Numbered from the stretch's first letter, positions 28,938 to 38,464 are shown. The stretch is DNA of 52,606 nt from Pseudoalteromonas shioyasakiensis (GCF_022398475.1 NZ_JAKEVM010000013.1:1-52606); one strand, 5' to 3'. The notes: a model not told the origin generated them from the letters alone. A program made the numbers and translations.

Positions 28938-29123
28938 GTATGTCTCGTCTATGAAGAAAAAAGGCGGCTATGTTACCTGTAACGCCATGCTACTTCAAGG
29001 CAGTAAACTCGCCGCACACAATTAAATTTAGTCAACCTTTTTAAGCCATTATTAACGGTAAAAATTGTATGTATTTTAACCAGTTAAATAATTGTATATT
29101 TGTTTGTCATAAAAAGGACTTTT

Positions 29124-29153
29124 GTCGTAAATAGACTAAACTGAGTATATACC
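29124..29153 (+). promoter_or_regulatory. Candidate promoter of the PhoH gene
   Basis: TTGTCG (29124-29129), 18-base spacer, TATATA (29148-29153), giving a leader of about 75 bases. The remaining 299-base gap between rapA and phoH is AT-rich and shows nothing else I can name. Confidence 0.4.
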
Positions 29154-29236
29154 TGACGAATAAACCATAGCTTCATCCGCCGCTTGTTTAGTTTATTGGG
29201 TATAGCATAAAAATCATAAAACGTAAGGAAAGTGCT

Positions 29237-30634
29237 ATGGAAAAAGCTTCGAACCTTGATAGTAAAATGTATGTGCTCGATACTAATGTATTACTCCACG
29301 AACCCCTCGCTTATTTATCTTTCCAAGAACATGATGTTGTTATCCCCATGACAGTATTAGAAGAGCTCGACCACATTAAAGATAGGAAACATGACGTTAG
29401 CCGTGACGCCCGTGTTGCTATTCGTGGTTTAGATGAAGTGTTAAAGGACGCTTCGCCAGAGCAAATGTTGCAGGGTGTCGCGCTTCCTAGTAACAAAAAG
29501 GCTAAATCAGAATCTCGTGGCCGCTTAATTATCGTTAATGACCATTTATTTGCAGACAGTATTTCGGGGTTACCGGGCAACGAAAACGACCACCGCATCA
29601 TCAATTGTGCTGTTCATTTACAGAAGCAACACAGCGATAGCAAAGTGGTGCTTGTCACTAAAGACATCAATATGCGCCTAAAAGCGAAAGGGGCAGGGCT
29701 TAAATTTGTTGAAGATTACAGAACAGACCAATTAATTGACGACATAGCGTTGCTTACTAGCGGCTATAAAAAAATTGAAGGTGATTTTTGGCAACAGGTT
29801 GGAGAATGCGAAACAGAGCAGCAAGGCCGAGATACCTATCATCATGTGGCTAAAAGCACGATTAGCGATGTGTTCTGTAATGAATATATTTTAGATGAAA
29901 GCGACCACTTTGCGGCTCGAGTAACAAGCTACGATGATAAACAAATTACTTTAAAGGATATTAGTGTTGAGCGCTTGATGAGCCATACCGCTTGGGGCGT
30001 TAAGCCAAAAAATGTTTATCAAGGGATGGCACTTGATGCGCTACTTGACCCAAGTATTGAATTGGTGATTTTAACTGGTCCTGCCGGCTGTGGTAAAACC
30101 TTGCTCGCTCTTGCTAGTGCCCTCGAAATGATTATAGAAAAAGGTATTTACGATAAAGTGATTGTTACTCGCAATACCCCAGAAATTGCTGAATCAATTG
30201 GCTTTTTACCTGGCACTGAAGAAGAGAAAATGGCGCCGTGGTTAGCTGCTATTACCGATACCTTAGAAGTGCTGCATAAAGGAGATGAAAATCCAATTTC
30301 GAGTCGTAATTACATTATGGAAAAAGCCAACGTACAGTTTAAATCAGTAAACTTTATGCGCGGCCGTAGTATTCAAAACGCGGTTGTTATTTTGGATGAA
30401 AGTCAAAACTTAACCGCTTCACAGCTGAAAACCATTATTACTCGCTGCGGTGAAGGCACTAAACTCATTTGCTCAGGTAACTTGGCGCAAATTGATAGTA
30501 ACTACCTCACGCCAGTTACCTCAGGCTTAACCTATATTGTTGAACGTTTTAAAGATTTTCAGGGCAGTGCTACCGTTAATTTAAACGGTGTGGTACGTAG
30601 CCGCTTAGCCAGCTTTGCTGAAGAAAATTTATAA
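29237..30634 (+). CDS. PIN-PhoH fusion ATPase (PhoH2-type)
   Basis: 465 residues. The N-terminal PIN nuclease domain (about 10-150) has its acidic residues in VLDTNVLLH, VLEELDHIK and KVVLVTKDINMRLKA. The C-terminal PhoH ATPase (about 250-460) has Walker A TGPAGCGKTLLA near 281, Walker B VVILDESQNL near 384 and GNLAQID near 415. Related PhoH2 proteins act as RNA helicase-ribonucleases; no antitoxin-like small gene precedes this one. AAGGAAAG is the ribosome site. It is 62 bases before the sensor kinase, possibly but not clearly co-transcribed. Confidence 0.92.
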   Translation: MEKASNLDSKMYVLDTNVLLHEPLAYLSFQEHDVVIPMTVLEELDHIKDRKHDVSRDARVAIRGLDEVLKDASPEQMLQGVALPSNKKAKSESRGRLIIVNDHLFADSISGLPGNENDHRIINCAVHLQKQHSDSKVVLVTKDINMRLKAKGAGLKFVEDYRTDQLIDDIALLTSGYKKIEGDFWQQVGECETEQQGRDTYHHVAKSTISDVFCNEYILDESDHFAARVTSYDDKQITLKDISVERLMSHTAWGVKPKNVYQGMALDALLDPSIELVILTGPAGCGKTLLALASALEMIIEKGIYDKVIVTRNTPEIAESIGFLPGTEEEKMAPWLAAITDTLEVLHKGDENPISSRNYIMEKANVQFKSVNFMRGRSIQNAVVILDESQNLTASQLKTIITRCGEGTKLICSGNLAQIDSNYLTPVTSGLTYIVERFKDFQGSATVNLNGVVRSRLASFAEENL

Positions 30635-30696
30635 CTTGCCAGTATTCCTATGCCTCGTTAACCTAGCTGTTATCGAGGTAAGGTACTTATAAGCCA

Positions 30697-33600
30697 GTGA
30701 ATTTTTTACCGTTAAAGCATTATTATCGCTCTTTGGCAGTGGCACTTATTGTGCCGCTGCTGGTGGCGTTTTTTTTGTGTTTACACTTATATAATTTAAA
30801 ACTTGAGCGGGCGATAGAAAGCAGGCAAAACGGTTTTAATAATATTTCAGCTCAGCTTAGCCATGCTATGCGTGCCGCAGATGGCCTTATAGACACCATG
30901 TTCAAGCTATATGAGCAGCCACTTTCTTATGATTTTGATCCTAGTTGGGCACGCAATGTGAATCAATACGATCACTATTACTACCAAAGTGTGGGCGATG
31001 GAGTGGGGGAGATAGTCGGGCAAGGAAAGTTTGCCTCAACCGCTTACGCAATTAATCAATGGCGACGAGTTATTGCCCTCGGTCCCTCGTTTAATACCAC
31101 GCTGTCGCTTATTCAATCTTTAGAAGCGGTTGCTTATGTTAATGAGCAAGGCTTTGTTTATATTAAGCGCCGTAACACAGCAAAAAGTGAATTTCTGACC
31201 AGTGTGTTAGATAACAAATTTCGACCTTTATCAATCAATAGCAACAAGCTTGCTTCGAGCTCTGTGTTGACCATAAATGGCCATGCCTACTTTGCTATTG
31301 GCAAGCAACGAGCCGCTAATAGTCGTGATTACATTGTGTTGATTTATGACCTTAAAGCAATTTCTAACTGGTTAAAAAAAATAGCGCCTAACTATGGTGA
31401 GTATATTTTTATAAACCAAGATAACCAAGTCATTGCCAGCTCAAAGACAGAGCCTAATACTGCCATAAGTGCCAGCGAGCATTGGCCGAATGTCGCGATA
31501 GATATGAGCAAGAATAACCACAGTCATTTAGTGCAAGAAGCAACAAACTTACCTATTTACACTCGTTTCTATGAATCAAAGCAAGCCCTGAGTGAACCTG
31601 TAGGCTACGACATTTTTTTAGAATTCGCATTTTTGAGTGTGTTTTTAGTGATGATGTTCAGCGCTGTTTTTTGGTTGAGTCAGCGCATTTTTGTAAAACC
31701 AATGACGCACTTAATGAATTATCTTGAGCAGCATGATGAAGGCAAACAAGCGTTAGTTCATTATCGTATTCCTGTTGATTGGCAGCCTTGGTTCAGCCGT
31801 GTGAAAAAGGTGTTTAGCCGTAATGAAGAGCTCGTTCAGTCGTTACAAGAGGCAAATAAAGCGCTTGATTCGCAAGTACAGGTAAAGTCAAAACAATTGC
31901 GTCGTAGTATTGATGCGAAAGAGCGTCATTTAGCGCTATTAAATACCATGCTCAATAACGTACCTGACCTAATTTATTTTAAGAATATTGATGGCTCGTT
32001 TTTAGGCTGTAATAAGGCGTATGAGCGCTATATCGGCTTGCCACAAGAGAAGTTAGTAGGGCAGCAAATATGTGATATTAGTGATGATAACGGTGAGTTA
32101 AACGAGCTTGAAAAGCAAGTACTCAAAGACCGCCAAGCTTATCAAAAAAGATTGACCACAGAAGATAACAGTTATCTATTTAGCATCGTGCCATTTTATA
32201 ACGAGCATCAGCAATTTCTTGGCACTATGGCAATTGGTCGTGATATTACCGAGCAGCATAATGCGCTCAATGCATTACAAAGCTCCGAAGCAAAATTACG
32301 TAGCGCCATGGAGTATGCCGCTAATGGGGTGCTGTTGGTATCGCTTGACGATCAGGTGCTGCAAGCAAATAAAGCGGCACGTAAAATCTTTGCAATTGAA
32401 AACGCCAATGGCCTCAAATTAATAGACTTATTTGCTGAGACGTCTTATCAGACATTAAAAAATACCCTGACAGAGCTGTTGCATGAGAAGAAAAAAGTTT
32501 ATCACTTTAGTCTTGAGCAGCAAGATCTACAACGCTGGCTACAAATTAGTGTGTCATTAGTTTGGAATGCCGAGCAAACACCTGATTACTATGTTGTTCA
32601 TGTACAGGATGTGACGGACTTAGTAAAAGCAAAAGATGACGCAGAGCGGGCAACATTAGCTAAGAGCCGCTTCATTGCAAACCTTAGTCATGAAATACGC
32701 ACACCACTCAATGCTGTACTAGGCTTAATTGATGTCATCGCTTTACAAGGTTTAACACAGCCGCAGCGTAATCATGCCGAACAAGCAAAATCAGCAGCCA
32801 ATAGCTTGCTTACTTTATTGAATCGTATGCTCGACTTTGCCCGCGCTGAAAGCTCGCAAGTACAACTTAATAAAGCCCCTTTTAGTGTGCCTGATTTAAT
32901 CGACTACTGTCAGGGAATAACAGCCCCTTTATGCGCAAATAAAGATATCGAGTTTAAAGTCGAATGCGATAAAAGCATTAGCGATAACTTAGTGGGTGAT
33001 CAAATTTGCTTGCAGCAAGTACTGGCTAATTTACTGACCAACGCTGCCAAATTCACCGAACAAGGCACAGTGACATTAAACTTAATGCTGGTGGAAGAGT
33101 CAGCTGAGCAGCAACTCATTTGCTTTACTGTTAAAGACACGGGCATTGGTATTAGCAAGGCAGATCAAAGCCGCTTATTTGATGCATTTACTCAAGGTGA
33201 TGAATCATTAACGCGCTCTCATCAGGGGGTTGGCTTAGGCTTAGCGATTGTTAAGTACGAAGTTGCGCTAATGGGAGGCGAAATTAAGCTGGAAAGCGAA
33301 AAAGGTAAAGGCAGTGAATTTTGCTTTTGCTTACAGCTAGATAAAGCCGCGGAGCCTGTGAAAAAAGAACTGGTTTCATTGCCTTCTAGTACTGATTTAT
33401 CTGGCATGTTAGTGCTGGCTGTGGATGATAACCCGCTTAATTTAAGCATTATTAAAAGTATTTTAGAGCAAATTGATGTCACCGTTGTGTGTGCACACAG
33501 TGGTGAAAAAGGCATTGAACTGGCAAATAGCTTAAGGCCCGATCTCATTTTTATGGATATTCAGATGCCAGAAATGGATGGTTGTCAGGCAACGCGTATT

Positions 33601-34125
33601 ATTCGTCAGTCATTCACCAAAGAACAAATGCCGATTTACGCACTCACTGCACACAGTGAAAGCGAAGATATTGAGCATTCAATCGCGGCGGGTATGAATA
33701 AGCATTTAACTAAACCGATTGTTGCTAGTAAGTTGTTTTTAGCAATGAGTGAACTTGATAACACAAAAGAAGTCTTTTTTGATCAAGCTTTTATACTGTC
33801 TCAGTTTGCAAACAATACTAAGTTAGTATTAACTATGTTGTCGAAGTTTGCGACTATGGCAGCAGAGCAGTTATTACAAATCTCTACATTAAAAACTACC
33901 GATGAGTTGGTCCGTGTGGTTCATAATGTAAAAGGGTCAGCCGGAAATCTCGGTTTTAAGCGATTGTCAGCGTGCGCTCAGCAATGTGAAGCTAGGCTTA
34001 AAGCAGATGGCGAACTGCCCGAACAATTAAATGATGAGTTGCAATGGCAAATAAAACAGGTCATCGCATTTATCATAGAACAAGGATCTACTGATGTTGA
34101 AAAGAGCCAAGGTACTGATTGTTGA
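30697..34125 (+). CDS. Hybrid sensor histidine kinase (sensor-PAS-PAS-HK-REC-Hpt)
   Basis: 1142 residues. Membrane helices near 14-32 and 305-328 flank a periplasmic domain of about 270 residues, probably Cache-like. Two PAS domains follow (about 410-525 and 530-645), then HisKA with the phosphate-accepting His in NLSHEIRTPLN (about 665), HATPase with NLLTNAAKF and GVGLGLAI, a receiver with Asp in FMDIQMPEMDG (about 954) and an Hpt domain with His in VHNVKGSAGN (about 1076). The start is GTG with AAGG 13 bases upstream. It overlaps the diguanylate cyclase gene by 32 bases, so that protein is the likely phosphorelay output. Confidence 0.92.
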   Translation: MNFLPLKHYYRSLAVALIVPLLVAFFLCLHLYNLKLERAIESRQNGFNNISAQLSHAMRAADGLIDTMFKLYEQPLSYDFDPSWARNVNQYDHYYYQSVGDGVGEIVGQGKFASTAYAINQWRRVIALGPSFNTTLSLIQSLEAVAYVNEQGFVYIKRRNTAKSEFLTSVLDNKFRPLSINSNKLASSSVLTINGHAYFAIGKQRAANSRDYIVLIYDLKAISNWLKKIAPNYGEYIFINQDNQVIASSKTEPNTAISASEHWPNVAIDMSKNNHSHLVQEATNLPIYTRFYESKQALSEPVGYDIFLEFAFLSVFLVMMFSAVFWLSQRIFVKPMTHLMNYLEQHDEGKQALVHYRIPVDWQPWFSRVKKVFSRNEELVQSLQEANKALDSQVQVKSKQLRRSIDAKERHLALLNTMLNNVPDLIYFKNIDGSFLGCNKAYERYIGLPQEKLVGQQICDISDDNGELNELEKQVLKDRQAYQKRLTTEDNSYLFSIVPFYNEHQQFLGTMAIGRDITEQHNALNALQSSEAKLRSAMEYAANGVLLVSLDDQVLQANKAARKIFAIENANGLKLIDLFAETSYQTLKNTLTELLHEKKKVYHFSLEQQDLQRWLQISVSLVWNAEQTPDYYVVHVQDVTDLVKAKDDAERATLAKSRFIANLSHEIRTPLNAVLGLIDVIALQGLTQPQRNHAEQAKSAANSLLTLLNRMLDFARAESSQVQLNKAPFSVPDLIDYCQGITAPLCANKDIEFKVECDKSISDNLVGDQICLQQVLANLLTNAAKFTEQGTVTLNLMLVEESAEQQLICFTVKDTGIGISKADQSRLFDAFTQGDESLTRSHQGVGLGLAIVKYEVALMGGEIKLESEKGKGSEFCFCLQLDKAAEPVKKELVSLPSSTDLSGMLVLAVDDNPLNLSIIKSILEQIDVTVVCAHSGEKGIELANSLRPDLIFMDIQMPEMDGCQATRIIRQSFTKEQMPIYALTAHSESEDIEHSIAAGMNKHLTKPIVASKLFLAMSELDNTKEVFFDQAFILSQFANNTKLVLTMLSKFATMAAEQLLQISTLKTTDELVRVVHNVKGSAGNLGFKRLSACAQQCEARLKADGELPEQLNDELQWQIKQVIAFIIEQGSTDVEKSQGTDC

Positions 34126-35017
34126 TGACGATCCGTTAAACCGCTTGGTATTAGAGAAAACATTGCAGCAAGACTATGATGTTTTTTGTGTTGAGAGTGG
34201 CGAAAAAGCACTGACGTTTTTAAAAACGCAAACTGTTGATTTGTTGATCTTGGATATTGTGATGCCCGGCATTGACGGCTACGAAGTGCTTACTAAGTTA
34301 AAAGAAAGCGCGACCACTAGTATGCTGCCTGTAATATTTATTTCTGCCAATACCAGTCATGATGATGAAGCGAAGGGCCTTGAATTAGGCGCGATGGACT
34401 ACATCACTAAACCATTTAGTGCTGCTATTGTGCGTGCTAGAGTGCGCAATCAGTTGCTGATCAAACAAAAAAATGACTTACTCGAAATGCTCGCCTCAAT
34501 TGATGGCTTAACAGAGATCCCAAACCGACGTTATTTAGATGAAAATTTAGCGCGAGAGTGGCGTCGTTGCCGTCGAGATCAAACCCCGCTATCTGTGTTA
34601 TTGATGGATGTTGATCACTTCAAGCGTTACAACGATTGCTATGGTCACCGAGCAGGTGATGATTGCTTAAAACAAATTGCTCATGCCTTAGTTGGGGCGT
34701 GTGAACGAGGCAGTGACTTTGTTGCTCGTTATGGTGGTGAAGAGTTTGCTGCGGTGTTGCCCAATACTTCAGCTAAAGAGGCTATGTCGTTTGCAAATAA
34801 ACTGCGCAATGCGGTGAATGATTTAAACATCCCACACAAAGCGTCGCTAAATGCCGACCATGTCACAATTAGTATTGGTATTGCGACCACAGAAAATGGT
34901 CAGGTTTATGCAGAACAAACCTTACTTGAAGAAGCTGATTTAGGTCTTTATCAGGCTAAAGATGCCGGGCGAGATCAGATAGTATCGAGAATGATCGCAG
35001 TAAATGAACATGAGTAG
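34094..35017 (+). CDS. Response regulator diguanylate cyclase (REC-GGDEF)
   Basis: 307 residues. The receiver domain (1-120) has the acidic DDD at 9-12 and phospho-acceptor Asp in LLILDIVMPGIDG (about 54). The GGDEF domain carries the active GGEEF signature near 214 and, five residues before it, the RGSD inhibitory I-site (RxxD), so it should make c-di-GMP with product inhibition. Architecture is PleD/WspR-like with one receiver. It starts inside the kinase gene with its own ribosome site (AAGGA), indicating one operon and a dedicated pair. Confidence 0.94.
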   Translation: MLKRAKVLIVDDDPLNRLVLEKTLQQDYDVFCVESGEKALTFLKTQTVDLLILDIVMPGIDGYEVLTKLKESATTSMLPVIFISANTSHDDEAKGLELGAMDYITKPFSAAIVRARVRNQLLIKQKNDLLEMLASIDGLTEIPNRRYLDENLAREWRRCRRDQTPLSVLLMDVDHFKRYNDCYGHRAGDDCLKQIAHALVGACERGSDFVARYGGEEFAAVLPNTSAKEAMSFANKLRNAVNDLNIPHKASLNADHVTISIGIATTENGQVYAEQTLLEEADLGLYQAKDAGRDQIVSRMIAVNEHE

Positions 35018-35032
35018 GCAAAGCCTACTCAT
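35010..35032 (+). terminator. Hairpin at the end of the kinase-cyclase operon
   Basis: ATGAGTAGGC (35010-35019) and GCCTACTCAT (35023-35032), a perfect 10-bp stem with loop AAA, overlapping the stop codon. Only a short T run follows (GTTTC), so it may be a weak terminator or a 3'-end protector. Confidence 0.5.
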
Positions 35033-35049
35033 CCGTTTCAAACTATTTA

Positions 35050-35430
35050 TTAACCATTGCTAAGTGATTTATAAATCGTATCACCCACGCCAATTAACTT
35101 ATCATTTTTAAATACGAGTGGCGTACACTCGTCTTTAGTCATCTTGCCATCAGAGTGAATACTATGCGTTGCATAGAATAATACTTGGTAAACATCATCA
35201 CCTTGCTTTAATAACTCGGTAAAGTTAGGTGTATTTAGTTTATTTAATACAGTTTGGTAGCTCGTATCTAATGCAAGGTTAGAAATCACTTCACGGTTAT
35301 TTTTATGCTGTTTTTGCCAGCTAGAAGAGTTACCAGCCCAATGTGTGTCGGCTTCACCGTCAGAAACAGCAATGACACAACCAGTTAAAAATGGAGCAGT
35401 TAGCGCGGCAATAAGAAGTGCTTTTTTCAT
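35050..35430 (-). CDS. DUF3192 family lipoprotein
   Basis: 126 residues. The lipobox LTGC at 15-18 predicts acylation at Cys18 and, with Val following, transfer to the outer membrane. The remaining domain resembles DUF3192, related in shape to the SmpA/OmlA (BamE-like) fold, with a conserved NLALDTSYQTVLNKLNTPNF segment. Function unknown. Monocistronic. Confidence 0.8.
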   Translation of the reverse strand: MKKALLIAALTAPFLTGCVIAVSDGEADTHWAGNSSSWQKQHKNNREVISNLALDTSYQTVLNKLNTPNFTELLKQGDDVYQVLFYATHSIHSDGKMTKDECTPLVFKNDKLIGVGDTIYKSLSNG

Positions 35431-35592
35431 GTTATTTTATCCCGAAGAAATTGTTTTATAGTTACCCTTTGATAGCAAACGGCTTGCCAAACTTTTAAAT
35501 TTCTATTTTATCAATAGGTTATGTCGTTTATCGTCAGTAGGCTAAGTAATAAATTACTAATTACTTAGCTCTATTGACTAATAAATTGCGGT

Positions 35593-36537
35593 TTAGACCA
35601 ACCTGTTACGTGTTTCGCCTAGATTAAATGCTTGGATATTTAACGCAATTTCGTTAACTAAGCGCACAATAGATTCTTGGCTCGCCCATGCAATGTGTGG
35701 AGTAAGTAATAAGTTTGCACCTTTGTATAGTGCCAGCGGGTTTTCTTGCTCTGCGGGTTCTTTACTGAGTACATCAACACCAGCTCCGGCTATGACATTA
35801 TTAGCTAATGCGTCAGCTAAATCGGCTTCATTGATGATCCCACCACGAGCAGTGTTAATGATGATAGCTGACGGTTTCATCATGCTTAATTCTGCCGCAG
35901 CGATTTGGTTGCGCGTTTCATCAGTAAGCGGGCAGTGAACACTAATGATATCGGCTGTGGTTAGGGCATCATTGAAACTAACACGACCTTCACGAGGCGT
36001 TTGGCCTTTTCGTTCACTAATGATGACATTGGCACCAAAGGCGCGTGCTACATCGGCAACGGCTTTACCCAGTGAGCCATAGCCAACAATAGCCAGTGTT
36101 TTGCCGGCAATTTCATTAAAGCTGTAATCTAAACGGCAAAACATAGGGCTTTGCTGCCATAAGCCTTGCTGGCAATCATTAATGTATCTGTGAGTATTGC
36201 CCAGTAAATTAGTGATGAGAGTAAAGGTATGTTGCACCACACTCGGTGTTGAATAGCCCGCTACATTTGTCACTGCGATGTTATGCTCTTTGGCTGCACC
36301 TAAATCAATGTTGTTAGTCCCTGTCGCTGCAACACATATTAATTTTAAATTAGTTAATTTGCTCATGGCGTTCTGATCAATCACCACTTTATTACTGATA
36401 ACGATATCGGCATCTTGGCAGCGCTTAACAACCTGTTCTTGAGCGGTTAAATCGTAACAGGTTAACTTACCTAATTGCGCTAAGGCATCTAACGAAGTGT
36501 TGGCTAATGTCGCTGCATCAAGGACAGTAATATTCAT
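35593..36537 (-). CDS. D-2-hydroxyacid dehydrogenase (HprA-like)
   Basis: 314 residues. NAD-binding GYGSLGKAV lies near 150, followed by the catalytic triad: Arg in NTARGGIINEADL (about 231), Glu in LSKEPAEQ (about 260) and His in TPHIAWAS (about 282). Closest in layout to hydroxypyruvate/glycerate dehydrogenases, but the substrate cannot be fixed. Ribosome site AAGGAAAG. It is divergent from zntR; nothing ties it to metal resistance. Confidence 0.88.
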   Translation of the reverse strand: MNITVLDAATLANTSLDALAQLGKLTCYDLTAQEQVVKRCQDADIVISNKVVIDQNAMSKLTNLKLICVAATGTNNIDLGAAKEHNIAVTNVAGYSTPSVVQHTFTLITNLLGNTHRYINDCQQGLWQQSPMFCRLDYSFNEIAGKTLAIVGYGSLGKAVADVARAFGANVIISERKGQTPREGRVSFNDALTTADIISVHCPLTDETRNQIAAAELSMMKPSAIIINTARGGIINEADLADALANNVIAGAGVDVLSKEPAEQENPLALYKGANLLLTPHIAWASQESIVRLVNEIALNIQAFNLGETRNRLV

Positions 36538-36562
36538 GTGCTTTCCTTTTTTAATTTATTGC

Positions 36563-36594
36563 TTGACCTTGGGGTGTACTCCAAGGTTTATAGT
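36563..36594 (+). promoter_or_regulatory. MerR-type promoter of zntR and the efflux permease
   Basis: TTGACC (36563-36568) and TATAGT (36589-36594) are 20 bases apart, longer than the normal 17, and the spacer holds a dyad, CCTTGGGGTGTACTCCAAGG. This is the geometry of promoters activated by DNA distortion by MerR/ZntR/CueR regulators. Confidence 0.88.
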
Positions 36595-36631
36595 GAGCAT
36601 AATAAATAAACGCTTCACAATGGAGACGGTG

Positions 36632-37045
36632 ATGAAAATAGGTGAGTTTGCCCGTCAGTTGGGTGTCTCAACAGATACGCTACGGTACTACGAAAAGCAT
36701 GGTTTGTTAACGCCTAGTTCGCGTTCAGACGTGGGATATCGTTTTTATTCTGAGAATGACTATAAACAAATGGCGTTTATTCTCAGAGCAAAGAATGTTG
36801 GCTTTAGTCTGGCTGAGATCAAAGAGCTACTGCAAATTAAGTTTCATAAAGATCAGCATTCTTGTCATGAAGTAAAAGAGATGACGATACAAAAACGTGA
36901 TCTCGTTGCACAACGAATTGCAGAGCTTACTCGCTTTTATGACTCACTATCATTATTAGCAGATAAATGCTGTGGCGGAGAAGAGCCTGCTGAAAACTGT
37001 TCAATACTAACGACGCTGGAGGATATCGATGGACTTACTCAATAA
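36632..37045 (+). CDS. zntR: Zn(II)-responsive MerR-family regulator ZntR
   Basis: 137 residues. The winged HTH (IGEFARQLGVSTDTLRYYEKHGLL) is at the N-terminus, followed by a dimerisation helix and a metal-binding loop. Cysteines at 78, 113, 114 and 123 match one-for-one the ZntR ligands of E. coli (79, 114, 115, 124) in HSCHEVKE, DKCCGG and NCSILTTLE. It activates efflux when zinc, or possibly cadmium or lead, binds. I choose 36632 because GGAG precedes it by six bases and it is the family start; the frame runs on upstream across its own promoter. It overlaps the permease gene by 17 bases. Confidence 0.92.
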   Translation: MKIGEFARQLGVSTDTLRYYEKHGLLTPSSRSDVGYRFYSENDYKQMAFILRAKNVGFSLAEIKELLQIKFHKDQHSCHEVKEMTIQKRDLVAQRIAELTRFYDSLSLLADKCCGGEEPAENCSILTTLEDIDGLTQ

Positions 37046-38309
37046 TTTTTGGCATCTGTTTTTACTTTCAGCGCCTTGGTTAATGTTGGGCTTATTCATA
37101 GCTGGTCTTCTCAATGTGTATTTGCCTGCTAACTTTCTTAACCGGCATTTAGGCAAAGAAGGGTTATGGACCACAGTTAAAGCAGCCTTTATTGGTGCCC
37201 CAATGCCCTTGTGCTCATGTGGTGTGATCCCTGCGGCCATTGGTTTAAGAAGGGCAGGGGCGTCAAAAAGTGCTACCACAGCATTTTTAGTTTCAACCCC
37301 TGAAACTGGGGTCGATTCGGTTTCGGTATCTTATGTGTTGCTTGGCCCATTTATGGCGGTAATACGTCCTATTGCCGCCGTGTGCAGTGCCATTGTGGCC
37401 GGTGTATTAGTGGGGAAAGACAGTGAACTTCATCAGCATCAAAATACAGCATCAGATGAAAAAGACTCAGAATCAACATCTTGTTGTAGCAGTAAACAGC
37501 CTGAGCCTGTGACTACAGCGAGTTGTTGTAGCAAAGAGGCATCTACTAAGCCCGCACAAAGTTGTTGTAGTAAGCAATCACCTCAAGAACTTGAGCCTGC
37601 TAAAACAACAAGTTGTTGTAGTAGCAAGGAATCGCAACCAACACAGGAGCCGCAACACAGTAGCGCAACTGAAAAAGCACCACCTTCGCAGAAAAGCTGT
37701 TGCAGCACTGAGCAGTCAACTAAAGCCGTTGAAAGTCGTTTTAGCAAACTGAAACGCGCGGTGAGCTTTAGTTGCAACAAGCTGCTTGAAGACACCATGA
37801 TTTGGCTAATGATCGGTTTATTCTTTGCTGCTCTAGTACAAACTTATGTACCAGAATCTTTTTTAAGCCAGTGGGGTAATGGCATTCTTGCGATGCTGGT
37901 GGTTATTTTAATCAGTATTCCTATGTATATTTGTGCTACTGCATCGACACCTATTGCGGCAGGCTTATTACTCAGTGGTGTGTCTCCAGGGGCGGTGTTG
38001 GTATTTATGTTGGCAGGGCCGGCAACCAACATTGCAACGCTTGGTGTGGTTGGAAAAGAGCTTGGCAAGCGTGCGGTATTTGCCTACTTAATAGGGGTGA
38101 TTGGCACGGCGCTGGCATTTGGCTTTTTAACCGATTATTTAGTGGCGCAATATGGTTTTGTGGTGGCGCCGATGATGGGCGAAGAGCATGAAGTTCTACC
38201 ACATTGGTTAAGCCTTGTGGCAGGTATTGTGTTGGCAATTTTAATGCTTAGATTACTGCTAAAAATGGTATTAAAAAAGGCGTCGCAAACTGGTAAGAGC
38301 ATTGCTTAA
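37029..38309 (+). CDS. Cu/Zn efflux permease (SO_0444/ArsP_1-like) with Cys-Cys repeats
   Basis: 426 residues. About four membrane segments, then a hydrophilic cytoplasmic-type loop (about 131-250), then about five more segments. PMPLCSCGVIPAA (C62, C64) is the signature of the permease family. The loop holds five SCCS motifs (Cys pairs at 152, 166, 179, 196 and 224), encoded by near-identical DNA (TGTTGTAG), a probable metal-collecting array. Ribosome site GGAGG. It lies downstream of and overlaps zntR, so the regulator and pump share one zinc-induced promoter. Confidence 0.88.
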   Translation: MDLLNNFWHLFLLSAPWLMLGLFIAGLLNVYLPANFLNRHLGKEGLWTTVKAAFIGAPMPLCSCGVIPAAIGLRRAGASKSATTAFLVSTPETGVDSVSVSYVLLGPFMAVIRPIAAVCSAIVAGVLVGKDSELHQHQNTASDEKDSESTSCCSSKQPEPVTTASCCSKEASTKPAQSCCSKQSPQELEPAKTTSCCSSKESQPTQEPQHSSATEKAPPSQKSCCSTEQSTKAVESRFSKLKRAVSFSCNKLLEDTMIWLMIGLFFAALVQTYVPESFLSQWGNGILAMLVVILISIPMYICATASTPIAAGLLLSGVSPGAVLVFMLAGPATNIATLGVVGKELGKRAVFAYLIGVIGTALAFGFLTDYLVAQYGFVVAPMMGEEHEVLPHWLSLVAGIVLAILMLRLLLKMVLKKASQTGKSIA

Positions 38310-38420
38310 TTATTTGTTATAGATATATATTTTCTACATTAATTGGCATTTAATTTGGTTAACTATCGCGTCTCGGTTCGCATTTAAAATTGCCTGAGTT
38401 ATAATCCGCCAATTATTTTT

Positions 38421-38447
38421 AACGGCACGCTGAGCGTGCCGTTTTTT
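38421..38447 (+). terminator. Terminator of the zntR-permease operon
   Basis: AACGGCACGC (38421-38430) and GCGTGCCGTT (38434-38443), loop TGA, followed by TTTT. Confidence 0.9.
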
Positions 38448-38464
38448 AACTTAAGTAGTTTTTA

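Noticed and set aside
29237..30634. PIN-PhoH as a toxin-antitoxin module
   Set aside because: No small antitoxin-like gene precedes it; the 299-base upstream gap holds none with a ribosome site that I can see.
30653..30678. Hairpin CCTCGTTAAC/GTTATCGAGG before the sensor kinase gene
   Set aside because: It has a mismatch, no T tract and does not cover the main AAGG site, so neither terminator nor control element is well supported.
36497..36631. Upstream in-frame extension of ZntR
   Set aside because: It would translate the MerR-type promoter itself, and GGAG before 36632 fixes the start.
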